64,000 bases of DNA. It comes from Phoenix dactylifera. Taxonomy: Eukaryota; Streptophyta; Magnoliopsida; Arecales; Arecaceae. Shown in pieces: positions 36,762 to 48,539 of this stretch. The stretch spans positions 32,833,227-32,897,226 of the forward strand of contig NC_052392.1 in the NCBI RefSeq assembly GCF_009389715.1, in the 5' to 3' direction. Made by a program: the position numbers and the translations under genes. The notes under the pieces are model-generated. The model saw only the letters and a program-made list of their open reading frames with translations. It was not told where the DNA came from and searched no databases. The first letter of the stretch is position 1. Each line of letters begins with the position of its first letter.

Positions 36762-39700
36762 TCACATGTCCTGGGGCACCTCCTCTTCTTCCTCGTCCTC
36801 ATAGTCACCTTCCTCATCAGCAGTAGCATCTTGATACTGCTGATACTCCGACACAAGGTCGTTCATGTTGCTCTCAGCCTCGGTGAATTCCATCTCATCC
36901 ATACCCTCCCCTGTATACCAGTGCAAGAAGGCCTTCCTCCTGAACATGGCTGTGAACTGCTCGCTCACCCTCCTGAACATCTCTTGGATTGAGGTTGAGT
37001 TACCGATGAAGGTGGAGGCCATAGAGAGACCCCTTGGTGGAATGTCGCAAACACTGGACTTGACGTTATTGGGGATCCACTCCACAAAGTAGGAAGAATT
37101 CTTGTTCTGGACATTGATCATCTGCTCATCAACTTCTTTGGTGCTCATTTTTCCACGGAACATGGCAGATGCAGTGAGGTAGCGGCCGTGCCGAGGATCA
37201 GCAGCGCACATCATGTTCTTGGCATCCCACATCTGCTGGGTCAGCTCAGGGACTGTCAGGGCCCGGTATTGCTGTGACCCACGAGAGGTCAAGGGGGCAA
37301 AGCCAACCATAAAGAAGTGGAGGCGGGGGAAGGGAATCAGGTTCACAGCCAGCTTCCGGAGGTCAGAGTTCAATTGCCCAGGGAACCGAAGGCAGCATGT
37401 GACCCCACTCATGGTCGCAGAGATGAGGTGGTTCAAGTCTCCAACTGATGAGAGTGAACAAAATTTATGCACATGTATGTCAGGGAAAGCAACACTATAC
37501 CAGATGCCAGTGATCTATACAAATCTACATGAAGCAGAATCGTACATCTTCAAAGAAATGAAAGTGGATTTCAGAACTAATATCAATCATCAAGCAGAGA
37601 ACAGATTTAAGACATGCTTCGGATACGAAACACATTTCTAATTTTGAAAAAGAATGAACTAGAAGGCATGTGCTGAAGTGGAATAAAAGGCATGTGTTTA
37701 AGTGGAATAAAACGAGAACAATGAATATCCAGTGAGAGGAGGATACTAAAGTTTGTAAATCTTATAATAACTTGAAATATAACAAAATCTTATAGAAACA
37801 AAAAGAACTTGTGCTGGCAAAGCAAATGGCCTTAAACAACTGCTAAATTATGGAGTGCATGCATAACTTTAATCTGGCAAAGCAAACAGATCAACTCAGA
37901 TCTCTTTAATCTAGAAACCATTTTTGTTACACCTATTGTGCAGCAATGTGCCCACTATCGTAGTATAAATGTCGCGATAGAATTCATATTCAAATGAATC
38001 TGATACTTGGAAGACAATGATGTTCCTCAAATAGGCAGCATAGCTTAAAGACATTCTGGGACAGATAATATATAATTATATGTTATTGGGTAGCACTGAA
38101 GATCATAACTTATTCAACTTGCAGTCAATTAGGCTATATGAGCTTTGCTTGCGGCATCTCTAACTATTCGGTTAGTGTCTTTCACTTAATGAATCATGCG
38201 TTTTTCAAAGCATTACTCTTCTTGAGTGCAGGTTCGGTGATTCATACTATGTCGGATGAGCAAGATATGCGAAAGATTGGGGAGCTTGCCTCCTCGTTTC
38301 CTTTGACCTATGCGGATATCCTGAGCCAAGCACAAGCAATAGTCTCAAAAAGTAATGCAGTTGGATCAAGAAGGCTGAAAGCCCAGCAGTAAAGCTCACG
38401 TTGTCGACGCCTCTTGTCCGTCAGTGAGTGATTTCTCGTATGTGTAAAGATGGGTAATAATTTTTGTTTTCTAGCAAAATATTACAGATCAGTCTTCTGA
38501 TACTGTAATGAGCAATTATATTGGCATCTCAGAAGTTTTTCTTTTGTACTAGGAATTCAGTTTCCACACCCCTGTATCTAATTATCCGCTCTCATTGACC
38601 TACACACTAGTCAGGCCTGGGGACGGAAAAAAATCAGTATTGCACAAAATTATAGTGTAATTATGATCAAGTTCCTATTAAAACACAAAGCAATTCAACC
38701 AAACGCAAGCCAAAAATTCCAAAAGACTGATCAACTAAGGTTTAGGGGAGCATTGTCATTATCAGGTTGGATTGGGTTATAGGGTTGGTCAGGTTGGGCC
38801 AAATTTTGCACTTTAACCTACCTGCAACCTTAAAAATTAATAAATCTTGTTTTAATACTGAAATGACCTTACTAAAATCAATAGAACTAAAATCTTATTT
38901 GCCTTGAGATACCATTACTAAAGAATCAATAGAACTAAAATTTACCCAGCAGTAAATCTGACTGACTTCCAGACTTTCATAAACTTTGATCGATGCCTCT
39001 AAAAATGAACAAGCCAGATTGTTAAAGAATAAAAAGATAACATAACTGAATCTGGCAGAATCAACTAGAGAAATTCATAAATAATGACCCTATCAGACAG
39101 AACCTGCATGAGTTATACAAATCCAAGCATAGGATATCCTTATAGCATAAAAACATACCAAGCGGAAAACATGGGTTTTTCCAAGCAGAACAAAGCACAC
39201 ATTATTAACTTACAGCTAGGAGTGGTCAGCTTCAGAGTGCGGAAGCAGATATCATAGAGAGCCTCATTGTCTAGGACCATGCATTCATCTGCATTCTCCA
39301 CCAACTGGTGGACAGAAAGGGTAGCATTATAGGGTTCAACCACTGTGTCAGAAACCTTCGGAGATGGGAAAACAGAGAATGTGAGCATCATCCGATCAGG
39401 GTACTCCTCCCTGATCTTTGATATCAGAAGTGTTCCCATTCCAGATCCAGTTCCTCCTCCAAGTGAGTGACAAACTTGAAACCCTGCAATGAAATGTCAT
39501 ATAATTAAGAAGATACAGAAACTAGATTTAAACAACAGAAGTGCAAAACAGACAAGATCATTGCAAGAAAAGTAAAATGTGTGATATGAGTTCTACAAAC
39601 AAAAGCCACTGCTTTTCTTTTTGTAAATTTTAGCTATCAAGGAAAAGAAAACCCAACAATTCTCAGGAACAAGGAAGGCCTAAAAGATCATCAAGCAATT

Positions 39701-40620
39701 ACTAAACCACTATTACTACTCATAAATCAAACCTAAGAATTGAATAAAACTGTAGTCCTAGTGATATAATTCAAATAAATAACAGACCCTAAGAAAACTC
39801 CTACATAAGATCCGGTTGAACTGAAAATATAAAAAAGACCCACAGTGAAATCAACTAAAGAACCATCATGAATCACTAATCAAATACTCCCATGAAACAT
39901 GAAAAATATTAAAAATAAAAAGCTTCATATTTAACATAATGATGCAGATAATATCAAAAATTTACCAGAAATTTAAATCCTGGTACAACATTATGGAGCT
40001 TAGATCAGGGTATGTTTCGGCAATCCAAGATCAGTGTTACAAACTGATAAATAAGAACAAGAAATATTGTGGTCCTAAACTGACAAAGATCTTATAAAAC
40101 GTCCACTCAGGACAAACTGATCTGAAGGAGAAATCAAAACGAAGTAAAAGAAAAATTCTCTCATTACTGTATAGACTGGATCAAAAGATCATACTGAAAA
40201 CTGCCAGCAAAGAAGCACTGATATACCTTGGAGGCAGTCGCAGTTCTCAGCCTCCTTTCTCACCACATCAAGAACCGAGTCAATGAGCTCGGCACCCTCA
40301 GTGTAGTGCCCCTTGGCCCAGTTATTTCCAGCACCGGACTGGCCGAAGACGAAGTTATCCGGGCGGAAAATCTGGCCGTATGGGCCCGTGCGGACGCTAT
40401 CCATGGTGCCGGGCTCCAGATCCATGAGCACCGCCCTGGGGACGAACCTCCCGCAGGAGGCCTCGTTGTAGTAGACATTGACGCGCTCAAGTTGGAGATC
40501 GGAGTTCCCTGTGTACCTCCCCGTGGGATCGATCCCGTGCTCATCGCACACCACTTCCCAGAACTTGGAACCGATCTGGTTTCCGCACTGGCCGCCCTGG
40601 ACGTGAAGGATTTCTCTCAT
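36762..40620 (-). CDS. TUBB: beta-tubulin, three coding exons
   Basis: The gene encodes beta-tubulin, which dimerises with alpha-tubulin to form microtubules and binds an exchangeable GTP. Coding exons on the minus strand: 40620-40227 (394 bp), 39483-39214 (270 bp), 37444-36762 (683 bp). Together they make 1347 nt and 448 aa, the usual plant length. Intron positions (after codon 131 plus one base, and after the LTTPS motif) and exon sizes are those of typical plant beta-tubulin genes. Visible hallmarks: MREI at the N-terminus (the tubulin mRNA autoregulation signal), GGQCGNQIG, the GGGTGSG nucleotide-binding loop, MREILHVQ start, and the acidic C-terminal tail [12 protein letters not shown]. 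No internal stop or frameshift is seen. Intron 1 is 743 bp; intron 2 is 1769 bp and carries a mitochondrial nad5 fragment. Confidence 0.97.
38122..38313 (+). pseudogene. nad5 (fragment): nuclear copy of a mitochondrial nad5 fragment (NUMT) in tubulin intron 2
   Basis: The plus strand encodes [20 protein letters not shown] followed by FLSAGSVIH and [11 protein letters not shown]. This is an unmistakable stretch of NADH dehydrogenase subunit 5, a mitochondrially encoded subunit of complex I. About 190 bp are recognisable and the frame is still open. It then runs into an unrelated 26-codon tail ending at 38392. It lies within the 1769-bp second intron of the beta-tubulin gene, antisense to it. 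There is no start, no end and no promoter, so it is a transferred fragment without expected function. Confidence 0.85.
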
Positions 40621-40626
40621 TTTGAC

Positions 40627-41610
40627 CTGAAATCGAAGCCAAGAAAAGAAAATTAGACCCGGAACAGCGCCGATTTTACAAGAAAATCAAAAGAAACTAA
40701 AAGAAACCCAGATCTACAGCCAACTATAGATCAAAGCGAGAAATGAGTACACCGACTGAACTAAATCTCTCCAAAAATCGCTTCAAAATTAGAAGAGAAC
40801 TCAGATCTACAGCTCCCTACGGATCAGATGGAGGATTGGAGCACAATAAAGGAAATATTTTGTAGGGAAAACCTCTGCCGACTATTTGGCAGATCAATCA
40901 AGAAATTAAAACACTGATCAAAGTGAACTTTACTAAAATGTCTTCAAAACTTTAAAGAAAACTAAAATGTACAGCTTGTCACAGATCAGATCGAAGACAG
41001 CAGTACAATGAGGCAAAATTTTCACACGAAAACCGTTGCCGACAATTCTGCAGACCAAATCAGAGAATCAAAACGCTGATCAGCGAGAATTTCTCCAGAA
41101 TCAGTTCAAAATTAAGAAAAAAATTAAAATCTATAGCTTGCCAAAGATCAGGTCAAGGGCTGCGGCACAACGAAGAAAAGTTTTCAGAGAAAAAATATCT
41201 GCCGACTATTTTACAGATCAAATCAAGAAATCAGAACACTGATCAGAATGTATTCCCCCAAAGTCACTATAAAACTCAAAATAAACTAAAATCCATAACT
41301 TCCTAAAGATGAGATCGAGAACTGCAGCACAATGAGGAAGAATTTTGAGAGAAAAACCTCTGCCAGCTATTACACAGACAAAATAAGAGAATCAAGGCAC
41401 TGATCCAACGCGAAATTTTCCCAAATCAATGAAAATTGGAAAAAAAATCAAGTATATAGCTTCCTAAAGATCAAATCGAAAAGTACACTAACATAAGCGT
41501 AAACTCTCTCAACAAACAAAGAGAAATTCTATGCGGATTATAAAATCTTCAGCTGATCAACATTGAGATCAAAGACTGTGTGGAAATTAACTGCAAAACA
41601 GGAGATTTAC
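40627..41610 (-). other. leader (5' UTR) intron of beta-tubulin
   Basis: On the minus strand a donor GTAAAT begins at 41610 (context TCGTCG|GTAAAT) and an acceptor TTTCAG ends at 40627, six bases before the ATG. The predicted intron is 984 bp. Leader introns are known in rice tubulin genes, where they raise expression and set tissue pattern. Splicing here is a prediction from sequence. Confidence 0.65.
40690..41500. repeat. degenerate ~162-bp tandem repeats in the tubulin leader intron
   Basis: A unit recurs about five times. The anchor CTGCCGACTATTT and variants are at about 40874, 41036, 41199 and 41360, spaced 161-163 bp. Each is followed by a 'CAGATCAAATCAAGAAATC' type block, 'ACTGATCA', a block with 'AAAACT.AAA.AAACTAAAAT', then 'TAGCTT.C.AAAGATCAGATC'. 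The flanking half-units at 40690-40800 and 41440-41500 are more diverged. Confidence 0.75.
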
Positions 41611-41745
41611 CGACGAGAATGGGAGACTATGGCGGAGAGAAGCGAGATCTGGAGGCTCCGGAGAGGATCGACCGCGAGACGAAGGGCCCGATGGAAGAAG
41701 AGCAATGGGGAAGAAAAAAGGCCCGGGAGGATTTTATAAGTGGTG
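41611..41745 (-). promoter_or_regulatory. core promoter and 5' UTR exon of beta-tubulin
   Basis: A TATA box (minus-strand CTTATAAAAT, 41740-41731) lies about 120 bp upstream of the leader-intron donor. The predicted transcription start would be near 41700, giving a short non-coding first exon of about 90 bp ending at 41611. Confidence 0.55.
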
Positions 41746-42483
41746 GAGCGGGGATGGGAAGGGGATCGGACGGCTGGATCTTTTTCCCTCCTTTTCTAAT
41801 CGGGATTTACGATCCGTCGGATTTAGATATCGGACGGTTGTCGGTGACGGTTTCTCAGAACGAGAGCCGTTGCTTTGGGTTTGAAAAATTAGAATACTTT
41901 ATGACGAAACTGCCCCTCGTTGGAAATCAAAATGACTAAACTACCCTCATCGGTTTGACGGTAAATTTCAGGCGGTTATTCTTTGCACAGTGTAGTGGTT
42001 GTCTGAAGCCGTTGCATTTATGATCAAACGGCCTGGAATAATGCTGAACAAGCATAGGAAAAATAACAACTCTATACAATTTTTACTCCAAATACTATCT
42101 GATTTGAAATGCAGATGAGAAGATGGATTGAGTTTATGCAATTTGATGATCATAAATGTTTGGGAAAGATTGTTTGGAACCTACAGATCATATGATAATT
42201 ATCATTAAAATTTAAGATCAATTGTTAAAAAAATATTAGTTTTTGCTTTTAAAATGTTTAAATATTTAAATTTATATTTAGTAATCCTACATGTTTACAT
42301 ATAAGGGTACTTGTATTATTGAAGTCTTGGAGTTGTAGTCTTGGTAGGATCGCGTGGGTTTCGGATTCGTGACTAATTACGCGTGCTTGGCTTGACCACC
42401 CATGCCGTGCATAAGGTGTAGTGAGCATGCATTGTGACAATTAAAAGAGTTCCTTAGGTCAGATCTCCATGCAATCATACTCA
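41746..42483. other. upstream region of beta-tubulin
   Basis: It contains two copies of a CGGACGG motif (about 41767 and 41833) and then AT-rich DNA. No gene is recognised. Confidence 0.4.
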
Positions 42484-42935
42484 CTAGAATATAACCCGCA
42501 TTGCGCGGCAGGGTTTACCTAAAATGGAAGAAAAATAAATTTCAATACCTTACCAACATATTTTTTTATAATAAAAAAATACTATTTTCTATTAGCAAAT
42601 GAACTTACATCAGTTTTAATGTTCACCATCCATAAGTTGTTCGTTTAAATCGCTATAAGAGTATTAATAAATTTTGAAGATTCAACAATGAAATATGATT
42701 AAAAATTATGGAAGAAAAAGGAATAGACGGGAAGGGAATGTTTAATGTTGAATTACCTCCACTGCAATCTCTTTGCAGGTGATGCAGGTAATAGTTCTCA
42801 GCAATGGTAATGTGGAGTTATATCATTTTTTTAAAAAGAAAAGAAAAGAAGAAAAAGAACAATATTTAATGTATGTTACCGGCTTGTGTTTGGTGATTTT
42901 CTAGAAGTTGTTTCTTGAAAAAGTTCATTATGAAT

Positions 42936-44090
42936 CTATTTTTTGGGAGTCGAAATAATAGATTCTTCTTGAATTTGAGACGAAAAAGGTCTGGATCTAG
43001 AACTTTCATCTACATCACGTTGAGATTCACTTTCTGAAAAAATATTTGTTATCTTGAAATTGTAAATATTGGCATTAAAACTGTGTGACCCAAACGAAAT
43101 TTGGAAGATGTAAGCGCCATCAAGAATCTTTTTAACAACAGCTGGAAGATTAAATCTGTCATATTTTGTATTCATCGCAAGGTTGGGTGCCGAGACACCA
43201 ATTAACTGCTAAGCTAATTTTCCAAATATTATAAAGATTGCTACACCAGTTTTATCCTCAACGATAGTGCTTAATTTATAACTTCAAAGGATAGATATAC
43301 ATCAGTTATTTTTGTTTAAGTAAAATGATAATGTATCCATTTTCAGAAACTAAAGTATGATACAAAAAATGTACTGCAACTTTACCATGGAGTTGGAGGC
43401 TAATCATTTTTACCATATTGGTTGCACCAAAAAATATCACCATAAACTTTTACTGCAACCCTACAACCATAACATGCTTTATACCACTAACTATAGGAGG
43501 TGTCAATGAATTTTAAAGTTGCCTTGCGCGTGAATTTCACCCCCTAAAAAACTTTAAATAATTGAAGATTCTTATGCAAGAAAATTATCGGATATAATCA
43601 TATTTTAGATTGCACTTGATAATCATGTGAATCCAATTTCAGCAATTCTTCAATCATTTTTTTGTTTGCAATACTTTCCTATTAAGGGCTAATAACTATT
43701 TCTTGCTCATGCTCCATAAATCTAATAGGAGCAATTGGTGCTTTAATCTTTTACACAAATTCATAGGTATATTTAGATCATAGTGGCTAAATCTAACTTT
43801 TTTGTTGAATACATTATTTCATTTCATACTATGTCATAACTTGTTTTAGTACTCCAGTATTTCCACCATTTGCATATCCAAGTAATATCTTGATGATGAA
43901 GATGTCGATAAGCATATTTTTTTCTTTAGAGATACAAAATAGAAAAAATATTTGAAGAATTACAATATTGATTTTTGCAGTAAAAAATATTGTAGCTAAA
44001 AATATACCTTTATATGTTCTCACGGTCATGGTTGTCAAAATAATAACAACCGGACCGTCTTTCTCCTTTTTACGAATAATGTCTTGATCA
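42936..44090 (-). pseudogene. replication protein A 70-kDa-like (RPA1) gene remnant
   Basis: Two separate minus-strand peptides resemble the DNA-binding OB-fold region of plant RPA1-like proteins. The first (about 44090-43950) contains DGPVVIIL followed by TVRTYKG and a hydrophobic strand. The second (43175-42936) contains ILDGAYIFQISFGSHSF and YNFKITNIFS, followed by a polar tail. Stops and frame breaks separate them, and some of the intervening sequence may be introns. RPA binds single-stranded DNA; RPA-like genes are often found within plant Helitrons. This copy is not intact. Confidence 0.5.
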
Positions 44091-44509
44091 AAGTCTTTAG
44101 CGAATTTGGCCTAAAAAGTGGTGGTCACCTTTTGATTGCTAGAGATTAAATAAAATTTTTATGGTTATTTGACAACATCATAGTATTCAAATATAGGGAA
44201 AAATAAAAGAGCAAAAAAAAAATTGCTTGTGCCGCAGGATATTTAAAACTTTCTTCAGAGACCAACTACACATGTGGTTATACCCGTAAAAAATCACCCC
44301 CATCAAAATGACTCTTCACACTATAAAATTCCATTTATGCCCTCGTTATTATCAGAATTTACAAAATTTAAGAAACACTCGTCAATGTGGGCTTTAACTA
44401 TACTGGATCCAACATTTTATAGACCAATAAGTAATCTCGTATATGCATGTAGGGACTTTGTTGGAACACTCATATACACTTGCTAGAATATTGCCAACAA
44501 CTCTGTTGC

Positions 44510-44645
44510 AAAAAGCATAAACTTTGTGTTTGCAACGCATGGATCTTGTGAGAACTCCATCACATTATTGCAAAACTCATGAACTCTGTGATTGCAACAA
44601 ACAAATCTTGTGAGGACTCCTTCACAACCTTGCAAAAATGCTATA
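44510..44645. repeat. diverged ~65-bp tandem duplication
   Basis: Two units contain 'TGTTTGCAACGCATGGATCTT' and 'TGATTGCAACAAACAAATCTT' type text followed by GTGAG.ACTCC.TCACA and TTGCAAAA, spaced by about 65 bp, inside the Helitron candidate. Confidence 0.6.
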
Positions 44646-44928
44646 AGCTGCTCTACTACAAGTCAGCAAGAACTTCACTATTTAAATGTGCAATTTTTTT
44701 TCAAAAAATGTTCAAACACCTTTGCCAGAATGTCGCAAATAAGTTTGTCCCTAGTAGCATGAACTCGTAAAGACTAAAGTATCAATATGTTATTATTTGT
44801 TTCAACAATTTAAAAGGAGATTGTCTTGTTTTACTTGTTGCACATAACATGAAATAGGGCTTTATATGTCAATGAATAAAGGTTACTAAAAGCACTTGCA
44901 TGCCACACACAGATATATATATAAGAGA

Positions 44929-46421
44929 TATACAGCTTCATACTTCAGGTCTCTCATATATAAATACTATATTATGATGTATGCTGGAAATCACCAACTT
45001 CCTAGCTACATAATCAAGGTCTCTCATTATCAAGTTCTATGGTCAGAGGCTTCAGAAGACCAACATGATAGGGAAAAAACCATCAAAGGACACAAAGATG
45101 GCATGGATGCATCAGAAAATGTGTTGGAATAAGATTGAAGACTAATGCTTCTAAATTTGCAGTAAGGGCCAACAATCACTGAAAAAGAGTATTTGAGACT
45201 ACATAGGAGACTAAATTCATGACCAATTACAGCCATATGGTGACAATTGACTTGAAAGTGCCCAACGAGTTCAAACTTTTGTAGTGAAAGATGAATCATA
45301 GAGACTAGCAGTCTCAAAACTCTCTAAAAATACCATAGAAAGAATTTCAAATCAAACTACTTCCATCATGTCATTCATTGCCATAAGTGGAATCACAACA
45401 ATCAGAGGAAAATGATAAAACTATGGCCGAAAAAACCAAACCTGCACCAGCGAGTTATACAGGGTCATATTAAAGCCCGATGGTAGTTTGTACATCATCA
45501 GACTTAATTGGATGGCAAAGAGATGACTTTTAGACCTAGTTTGAGTCTAAGTCAGCCTAGGTTAGATCCTACAATAGTTATGTTGCCATCTAACCAATAT
45601 AATATTGGAAAAGAGATCATTTGACTTGTTTTTACGTGTAGATCACCCTTAAGGCACAAGATTTTCTTCTAAAAGCCTTCTTTTACAAGTTCCTTAAGTA
45701 CAAGTTCCTTAAGTACTAGCCAAATTCTAGGAGATCTGACATGTTTCTATCAATACAAGGACCCTAGAATATAAAAACTTTCCTATGTAATCTCCTCTTT
45801 GGATCAATATTATTAAAAATATAAATATATATACTTAATAGGCTGGTGAACTTTCAAGCTAGATATTTCAAGTTTGATTCGAAAAACTGTTTGAGATATC
45901 CGAGTTGAGTTCAAGTTTGGTAATACTAAAATCGTGTTGAGTTTGGACTCAAATCGAGCTCGAGTAGATTGCAAGTTGCTCCGCTTATTTGTACCCTATA
46001 TTAACCTTATTAATTTATATTTTATCTTTTTTGAATATAACTTTTTGCAGTATGTTTAAGATATAGTTTTGACTATTTTATTTTTTTTTATTTGCAAGTA
46101 CATTCAGATTTTATATCAGTTCCTATGCAACTTTTTTTATTTTGTTATTATACTCTGTTATGTTTGGACTTCCGTATAGAAATTTGAGTTAAAGATGTCG
46201 ATGCTAGGATGTTAAAAACATGGTTATATGTTTTCATAGTTATGTTAATGAAGTATGTTCCTAATTTAAACAATGAAGAACAAAACACATCTATATTCAA
46301 TCAAAATATTGCATTAAAAAGAAAAATAAATCTATATCTACAATTTTATCAGTCGATTAAAAAAAATGAAGAAAATATTTATATGGTTTTAGCCACAAAA
46401 ACAAACTGTAATCATAACTCT
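44929..46421. other. intergenic DNA, no recognised gene
   Basis: AT-rich. A 95-codon minus-strand frame (45030-45317) has no family I recognise. Confidence 0.4.
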
Positions 46422-47667
46422 CTTTTTTTTTTTTTTTTGCGCTTAGGTGTGCATCTCACAGTACATGAGTATAGAGACACCTAATAAAATCAGAAAACAA
46501 TATATCATGAAGAGCCATGGGCAGCTCTCCCCCTGCATCCACAAAGTGCCACCTGAGTGACTGGCCACGTAAGAGGCCACCCAATCTGCTTTATTAGCCT
46601 CCCTATAAACATGCCTGACCAGCAAGGTGTCCTCATCTCTACCCATTGCCTAAATATCTTGGAGTAGGGGATGGTCCCACCTCGACACCCTCGGACCCTC
46701 CTGGATCCACCCTATAATAGTGGCCGAGTCGCCCTCCATAATAATGGAGCGAGCCTGCAACACTCGCCGCGCATATCAAAGACTCTCCCATGCAACTCTC
46801 AGCTCGGCACTGGGGACCGAGGTCTCTACTACCTAACAGCCACCAGCCGCCACTACACGAGAGCTCGAGTCCCTAATGACGAACCCAGCACCCCCTCTAC
46901 ATCCACCATCATGTACCGACCCGTCAAAGTTAATCTTGAGGAAGGTCGGAGGTGGGGGCTCCTAGGTGAAAAACATTAAACGAGGCGTCGTGTGAGCGGA
47001 ATGGAAGTCCTAGATATCTCGAACTATCAGAGGTCCACCTGATGAGGTCCCGTAACTAAGCTCCTTTGCTTGTACACAAGCACACTCTACCACATATCTC
47101 GGCGACATACGGTGTCCGCCAAAGATCTTAGCATTCCTGGCCAGCCAGATCTGGTAAGCAATGCATATAGTTCTAATAGCCATAGGGCGGAACTGGGGGC
47201 TAGCAGACTAACATCGGATGACCCATGAGAATTGATCCCTCAGTCTCCAGGCATCCTGTGAAATCTCTGCTAGAGACTAGGACCTCCTCGCCCATGCACA
47301 CTGTAGCAACACATGCTCAACTATCTCGTCAGCATCACACGTCGGACACCGGGGAAAATCCTCACCCCACAGTCACTGAGAATTGATCTTGTTGGTAGGC
47401 GATCCGAGATCACCTTTCAAAGAAACAGAGTCAGTCACAGGTGAAGGCCGAGCCGCCAGACCCAAGCACAGTCCGAGCCTATCTCGAGATCCTGCTGCAG
47501 AACTCGGGCTACATCCCCCACCCTGACCCCTGTTTCTACACAAAGACCGCCAAACTCTGACATCCAGACCCCTGCACCTAGGGACCGAAAGAGATCTTAC
47601 CCGTGCAGTAAAGGATTCTCCGAAAACCCGCTGCAGCCTATCACCATCCCACCGACCACCTCCGCTA
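46422..47667 (-). pseudogene. 5'-truncated LINE retrotransposon (zf-RVT and RNase H remnants)
   Basis: Read on the minus strand, frames give first a stretch with DRLQRVFGE and VWRSL (about 47650-47500), then a zinc-binding reverse-transcriptase motif PRCPTCDADEIVEHVLLQC (about 47360-47290). Next comes the start of an RNase H domain with NFDGS and RGGAGFVIRDSSSRVVAAGG (about 46940-46840), and then its end with REANKADWVASYVASHSG (about 46600-46540). A poly-A tail follows (plus-strand T run 46422-46438). Frames are broken by shifts and stops and the endonuclease and RT are missing, so it is a dead, 5'-truncated copy. CATAACT occurs on both flanks (46413-46419 and 47670-47676) and may be a short target duplication. 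Confidence 0.75.
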
Positions 47668-48539
47668 ACCATAACTTTTACCTAAAATAAATCCATTGGT
47701 AGATTTTTTTACTGCAGAAACAAAGCCGTAGGTTAAAGTTTTTAACTAACTGGAGGCAATTTTGTCACCTATGGAAGAACAAATCACATGTAAATTTCTC
47801 AATCATATAAGTATTCTCAATTGGAGTTCCCAAAAAATAACATTAATTGTTACTTTCTATTAGTTGCAATTGCCCGTCCCTATAGATTGTTTGTCCACAT
47901 TATTGGTTGTTGGTTGCAGCTGTAATGATGGGGACATCCTTTAATGAGGCCAATAAAATTAGATCCGTATCCTTGCACCGAGGTACTGAAAGAATTTAAC
48001 GCAAGACCAGGTAAGGCCATATTGGTAATCTTACAAGTATGGCTAAAGAAATTAAAAGAAGATCTAGTGGCATTTTGGTCGTTCCATGCAGAAGGGATCA
48101 CTGGCGCCGAGCGGGAATCACAAGGCGTAGTCGAAAGAGACAAAAAATGTCTCATTCTCGAGCGGCAGGTTCACGTGAGGTCATTGAGATGGACGTAACC
48201 CTCCATGTGATCTGACACCCGGCCTCCCACACTCACTGTTGCGGCCTAGCTTACATTTCGTCTCTGGTCTCTGACCCAGCGCTTTGCTAAAGTTCTAGTT
48301 ACGATGTCTTGGTTGAGTTTAAGAAAAATAAAAATTGGAAGTTGGTGAAGTTAGCTATTAAATCACACTCAGAGCTTTGCGTGATTTGGAGTTTAGGTAT
48401 CTGGATTCATGGACTTTTGGGGGGCAATCATGGACTCTTGGCGTTCTTTTTTGCTTGTGACAATTCATGCGACAAGCCACATGCCATGCACATGAAATTC
48501 CATAGGTACTTGGGCGGAGGAAATTTTTGACAGTGGCCA
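47668..48539. other. intergenic DNA, no recognised gene
   Basis: Short open frames around 47880-48200 on both strands resemble nothing I know. Confidence 0.4.

Larger units (their letters stand above)
42484..44928 (-). mobile_element. Helitron candidate carrying an RPA1-like gene remnant
   Basis: Read on the minus strand, the 3' end shows a short hairpin (CCGC-gcaat-GCGG, about 42505-42493), then TTATATT and CTAG at 42487-42484, followed by T: the hairpin-plus-CTRR terminus of Helitrons inserted at A|T. A candidate 5' end is TCTCTTATATATATAT starting at 44928 and preceded by A. Between them lie RPA1-like coding fragments in the same orientation, typical cargo of plant Helitrons. No Rep/helicase is seen, so it is non-autonomous. 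The 3' end is the stronger call; the 5' end is tentative. Confidence 0.55.

Noticed and set aside
40228..40656. Plus-strand 142-codon frame opposite tubulin exon 1
   Set aside because: It is an antisense shadow of a highly conserved exon. The plus-strand frame at 37213-37641 opposite exon 3 is the same case.
45030..45317. 95-codon minus-strand open frame
   Set aside because: No family is recognised and there is no start or splice context; probably a chance frame.
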